Shown in pieces: positions 55,701 through 61,700 of a stretch of 64,000 bases of DNA. The position numbers were made by a program, and so were the translations under genes. The notes under the pieces are model-generated. The model was not told the origin of the DNA, did not search any database, and saw only the letters and a program-made list of their open reading frames with translations. How positions within the stretch are numbered: position 1 is the stretch's first letter; the number at the start of each line of letters is the position of its first letter. The stretch covers positions 1 to 64,000 of the forward strand of contig JACCGJ010015379.1 in NCBI GenBank assembly GCA_013407085.1, written 5' to 3'. This stretch comes from Atriophallophorus winterbourni (taxonomy: Eukaryota; Platyhelminthes; Trematoda; Plagiorchiida; Microphallidae).

Positions 55701-58700
55701 AAGACCGAATATTTTTCAACTTCTGAATGAAATTTACTTGAACGAAGTAAAAAATTATTTAGCGAGGTTTGTAGAATATGTTGTTTATATTTGTGACCAC
55801 TCATCCGTACCAAGCCCATCGAACTATTCACAAAGTTGATCACGACGGACCATAATGGAAGCACTGGACTCGAGTTTCGCTCTTATTTGAGCTCATCAGC
55901 AGTGCATATCCTCCGCTTCGGGGGTCGGTTTCGAACCCCCGACCACCATTGTAGTCCCATGCCTTAACGACCTGGACTACCGTCCGCCGTTTGACCGATT
56001 GCAATTAAGCGTTTATGAACTGTTCTCCAGAATGGCACATTTGAGTAGCTTTGTTTGCCCGACCAGTTCAGAAGGAGCCAGCAACATATGTTGTGGTCTT
56101 CCATCCGAATAGATCTCCGTGTCAGGTCTTGATATTTAGCTTTTGTGACAAAAATTCAGTCTATTAATCTCGAAACAGCTTAGATAATAAAGTTCAACCA
56201 GCTTACTAAATATTTTTTTGTTTTATATGATAAATACAATCTGTTTTTCTGATTCAACAAATGTTTTACTCGTGTAAAACCATTGACCCATGACCGACAT
56301 TCAAGTATATCTAAATAAAGGATTTTGCCCTTCCTCTTTATCAGAATGTAAATAATGCACGCAACTCTAAATATATTAAAGATTAAAAGTTTACGGAGAT
56401 AAAAGATATTAGCAGTACAATAACATAGGCTATATGTAGAAATGTTAAAAAATCATTATTTTAATGTTCACGTTTATTTACTACAAGGTACGAGCAAAAT
56501 TAAGATTGATTATGACATGGAGAAAGGGAATTTCCACCGAAAATATGTAACTGGATAATTTGCATTTTCCGCATATGAAGGAATCTCTAAAGGATTTCAG
56601 TAAACTTGGCGTCAACACAGTATTATTCAGTATAAAATATCGTGGCGTTAGTTTGAAGATCAGTTCGTTTGATTAGGAAACAATTTCAAGCGGTAACGTG
56701 TTCCACAAAAAGCATACAAGGAATGCGTAAAAGTTACGGCGACAGTTTAAGTAAAAAAGTGGTAATTGATGAGCCACATTGTGATTGCCGGTCGGGAGAT
56801 TGGAATCAATATTAAAGAGGTTTCTGATTGGGTATGACCCCATATGAGTGCAGTGGGGAACGTCGGAATATTCACATGTGTAAGATGAGCACGCTGCTTA
56901 AACATGGAGATTTCATTGAATATTGCGAAATTTTTGTTTGATGAATAAAAAATTAGGTGTCATATGTTAATTTGTCTTGAATGTCTAAATCCGGTTTTAG
57001 TTCAGAAGCAAGGGTGTGTTCATGCTTTCACGCCTTTCGGTATTTTCGTTACGCTGCTTCTGAAGCACGCTTTTAGGACGAGAACAGAAGACATTTACAT
57101 ACACACGGTAAGTGATGACAAGTTTTCCAACGTGAAACGCTCGAGGACACAAATCAATGCACAGGATGTTCTAATCTGTAACCTGCTGTTTGCTGAATAT
57201 GCAGCCATTATTGTTCACTAACGAGAACACCTCCAGTTGCAAATAAACTGTTTTTCGTCGGCATCCAAATAATTTGGGCAAACAAGCAGCATGAGCAAGA
57301 CCAAAGACCTTGTTTGAGGGTTTTTGTCGCATCCAATCTTCACTGTTGGAAACTGTCATCTTGAATCAGTACATCATTTCACATATCTTGGTACAGCCAC
57401 TGAAGATAACCCCCCGGTATACGGGGAGATTTATAAGCGGATTAGCAGGGCAGCTGTTATTTTGTCCCAATTGAACATTTGTGTATGGGGTAACCGCAAT
57501 TTGACTCTAAAGACAAAAATGATGTAATACTGCGCGTGCGTACTAAATGCTTTACTGTACGACAGTGAAACATGGACCACCCGAGCAAGACAAAAACGTA
57601 AGCTGAATGCTTTCCATCTACGAAGCATACGTCGTATTTTGATGGGTGGACAAAGTGACAAATGCTTTTAAAAGGTTGTCTACAGAGTATGTTCACCATA
57701 ATACGACCGCGCCGCCAGCGTTTACTTGGCGACATTTATAGAATGGAAAATGGTCGTATTCCGAAAGGTCTACTCTATGGTGAGTTGAAATCAGGACATT
57801 GAGTGTTGGACAGACCGCACTTGTTGTACAAAGACTTTTGCAGAAGTGATATGGAAGATCTTCACATTGACCCCATGAGTTGGGAAGATCTTGCTCTTGA
57901 AATCTTACTCTGGAGGCATTATGACAAGCGTTGACTGCATGTTGAGAAGCATTTAACACGTGTCTTAGCTGCTGAACGCAGATCGCGGCGCCGGCGTTCA
58001 ACTGACACCGTTACTGTTTAGCTCCGGAGAGCGCTGTTGAACAGATTGTTCCTCCGGATTCTGACAGTTTACTCCTGCAAAAAGCCGTGGAACATGAAAA
58101 ATCATGCGATTGTGATGTACATTCCTGGTCGACATCAACCGAAGTATGCCAACAACAATTCAGAGCACCCCTACTTATTTATAAAATATAATCAAGTATT
58201 GTGCAACATTTCTATTGTAACATTTGTTTCAGACTATGAAGATAATGGTACCTTATACTATGGAGTAGCTGTAGATAAAACCTTTGCTCTTCGAGTTTCT
58301 TTTCACTTGGAACAATCTACTCGAATATGTTATGAACATTCCAAATCAAAACATGTTTAAATAACTCTTGATATATTTTCTCCCTTATTCCGATAAAAAA
58401 CTATGTATCCTGGCCACATGGACCTGCATATGTAACCCCATTTCGCGAACGGAAACAAATTCTGCTCTTTGAATTTTTGCGTTATTTTCGACCTGTTCAG
58501 TAAGCAACCAAATCCCGTTTTTACTTGTTATTTTATTCGTAGTTCCCATATTATTCTGTGGTTTCCTGCAAAGCTCTATAATTTTCAGACCATTTAAATT
58601 GAATACAAATTGGTCGTAGGATTTTGTTTTTTTGTTCCTCCTGTTAAATTTTAATGATGAACGTGAGAATTCAAAGCCATTTTGTCGAAAGATGAAGGTA

Positions 58701-61700
58701 AGTTATGTGTCTAAAAAACAACTAGAAATTATATTTACATTGAAAATAATTTCAACAAATCCAGTAGGAAAAATATACTCATGTTTAAAAATAAATCGAT
58801 TGATAAAATATTCCAGTCAGAACATCAGATGTCAGATAATATTAGTTCAGGCAATTCATCATTCGATCAGGAAACGAAACAAATACATGCAGAGTAGAAT
58901 GTGGAGAATACCGCAAATTGAATATTAGATACGTTGAAATTGTGGAATTTCAAAATTCTGCAGATATATGCATGAAATATTCGGACGCTGATAAAACAAA
59001 TTTAGGAAAAGCACTAGGACTATATTTAAATCCTACTTCGCGAGATCTTGTGATGTGTTAAACGAAGTTCTTATAGATTAATGTAGGATGCTCGGCCGCC
59101 GTGTACTTCAACTAGACTATCACCGTCTGGCAGTGACCTTACACAAGTGAAGGACACCAAATAAAATGTCAACCTTGGTCCGACGACAATGAGTGCGGTG
59201 GGAAACGTAGGAAAATTCATCTGTGTAAGCCGAGTATGCTGCATGCATGCGAGAAAATTCACTCGCACGTGTGAATGCCGAGTACGTATGAGAACGGCTT
59301 CCCAACTTGCAACGTTTTTCACTTGTTTAATTTTGTTTGAAATGTATGGATTTGATACTGTCATATACAAAGTTAAAACTGAACTTTGTTAGCTTAAACA
59401 AAATTTCCTCATTTCTTTTGTTTCAAAGGGTTACATTTCCGCGACTTAACCTCGACTACTTGCACCACCGATAAAAAACTTGAAATTATAATTCATATAT
59501 AGGACCAATGTATTATGATGCTCACATCCCCGTCCCTTACACCCCACTACCGGTTTCTGGCTGTTTGCCGTCATCAGGAGGAGACAGTAAGATCAGGTTC
59601 AGTGAGCCTTGAAACAATGGTAAAGTGGTAAACAAAGTTATACTTGTATGCCACTGTTATATAGGGTTCTTACAAAGAACCATGATGTTTAAATAGAGAA
59701 TCACAATTTGATTATTGTCCGAGCGCTCGAGGCGCAAAAAAACCGATGTATTATGGTGCTCACATCGCTATCCCCTACACACTACTACCGGTTTGTGAAT
59801 ATTTGCCTTCGTCAGATGGAGACAGTATGATAAGACTAAGTGAGCCTTAAAACACTGGTGAAGTGGTAAACAAATTCATATAATTTTTATTATTACAGTG
59901 AATTTCACATGTTGTTCTATGTTACTACCACACTGAACTACGAATTGCACAGCGCGAGTCTAAAAATGCATGTTTTCCCCAAGCATACTCTTGTGGAATT
60001 CATATACATCAATTAACATTTATTTATATCGATCGTATAATTCGTCAAACCATCTGTTGAAGCAAGGAGCGCAAGCAAAACATCTGGATTTCCGAAGCAC
60101 GTAATGCCGAAACACAGTTTCCAGCATAAGGATTATTGCCCGCCATTTTTATCTCCGTTAATGGACTCTGTCATTAGGGTCATTTCTTGCATTGGTATTT
60201 AATTCCATGAGCAATTTTGTTTTATGGTAAGTTCCGTTTATCAGGGATGTGTTTGTTTCCAATGATAGATAGTTTGATCAGTGTCATGATTTTGAATTGG
60301 CGGAAGATATCAATTAGTTAAAATTGACACCTATTAGTCAGCGCTGTAATAAAAAGGAAGCTATAAGATATGGCAAGCGCAATTTTTTTTAATTCAGCAG
60401 TGGCTGAAGTGAAAATGCTTGAAACCTCGCACACACATTTTTGTTGGCGTACAAAAATTCTGTGACGTTTGTGCTCAAAAATGATTCTCACAAGATTTAC
60501 ACCAGCAGATATAACATTTTCAAACCTTCATCGAATATGGCTAGGGCATTCTTTTCTCTTCTTATTTAGGTGAACAACGCAATTTCGGTCAATGCGCTCC
60601 TAATGGTTGGTCGGATGGACGTTATTCATAATTTGACGCGGATGTTTTGAAAAAAATTACGCCATCTCAGAGATCATTGATCCTATAGTGTCTGCTTTCA
60701 AGTTTTTTCCCAAGATGTGTAGGGTGCTACTGAAATGCGGTGAACATAAAAGCAGCACGTTCACTTATACTTATGGAAAATGACAAGCAGACGATCTTAA
60801 TATTGTCGTCATAACATGTAAATCAATATTTGTCAAGTCCGGTTATTACTAAGAAATCGATTTTTCTTAAAATGATATAGAAGGTTTTCTCAAATAGCTT
60901 TTTAGAATAATGGCTTACACTACGCGCAGGTGTGCAAGCAACATGAAAGAAGTCCGTTTTTCAAACCGTTATATCAAAGAATTTAGAAATAGAAATCAAA
61001 TGTAACAATATTTTCCACAACGAAAAACGTTGAATTTTTCACGTGAATAATTGGATTTGTACATCTCACAATATATTTTTTGGGCGTATTAATCAAAAAT
61101 AGTGCAGCATTGAATGCTTTCCAGATAATACAACGCTTATGTATTCATTATTGCTAGAATTTGATAGGAAAATGCAACAAAGTCATGTTAACATTATACG
61201 AAACTGTAAATCCTTTCTAACTAATTTTGAAGATAAACAAAACTATTAAAAGTTTTATAACTATAATTGCACTACCATCGTTACAAAAAAACATTTGCTG
61301 CACAATAATCCAAATATTATTTTGATTTTAATTAAAATGGTTGAAATTTCGTCTACACGAATGAAGCTATTTTTTAATTTTCTTGAAAATCACAAGCCAA
61401 ATTTACATTGCTTTATTATATGCGAAAAAGCGCTTGCAGATCCTGATCCTACTGTACTTATCTGATGAGTGCCAGCACCGCGAAATCGGTCGTGGGGTAT
61501 GTGATGGGAATGCATGCAAATGAGCTAACACAGGCAATTTATAAATGCCGTTCAACTTATTGAATTTATTTGAGTTCTCGCCTTTGTTTGAATATTGAAT
61601 ACTTTGTAATAAGTTCATAAAATGTTAGCTCTTGTTTAAAAAAAATTGGAATAAGCTCATTTTTAAGGAGATTTAAATTATATCGAAATCTGCGTTGTGT

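Larger units (their letters stand above)
55795..55997 (-). mobile_element. Sm-alpha-like tRNA-related SINE with hammerhead
   Basis: Minus-strand element with an internal Pol III promoter: an A-box-like TAGTCCAGGTCG (55979-55968) and a perfect B box GGTTCGAAACC (55937-55927), set in a tRNA-like head. The hammerhead ribozyme at 55905-55861 follows. A tRNA-related head plus hammerhead is the architecture known for Sm-alpha of S. mansoni. The tail runs to about 55795 and is only roughly bounded. Confidence 0.85.

Noticed and set aside
55925..55985. A tRNA gene on the minus strand
   Set aside because: The A and B boxes are present, but I could not form an acceptor stem or a clear anticodon arm; a tRNA-related SINE head explains it better.
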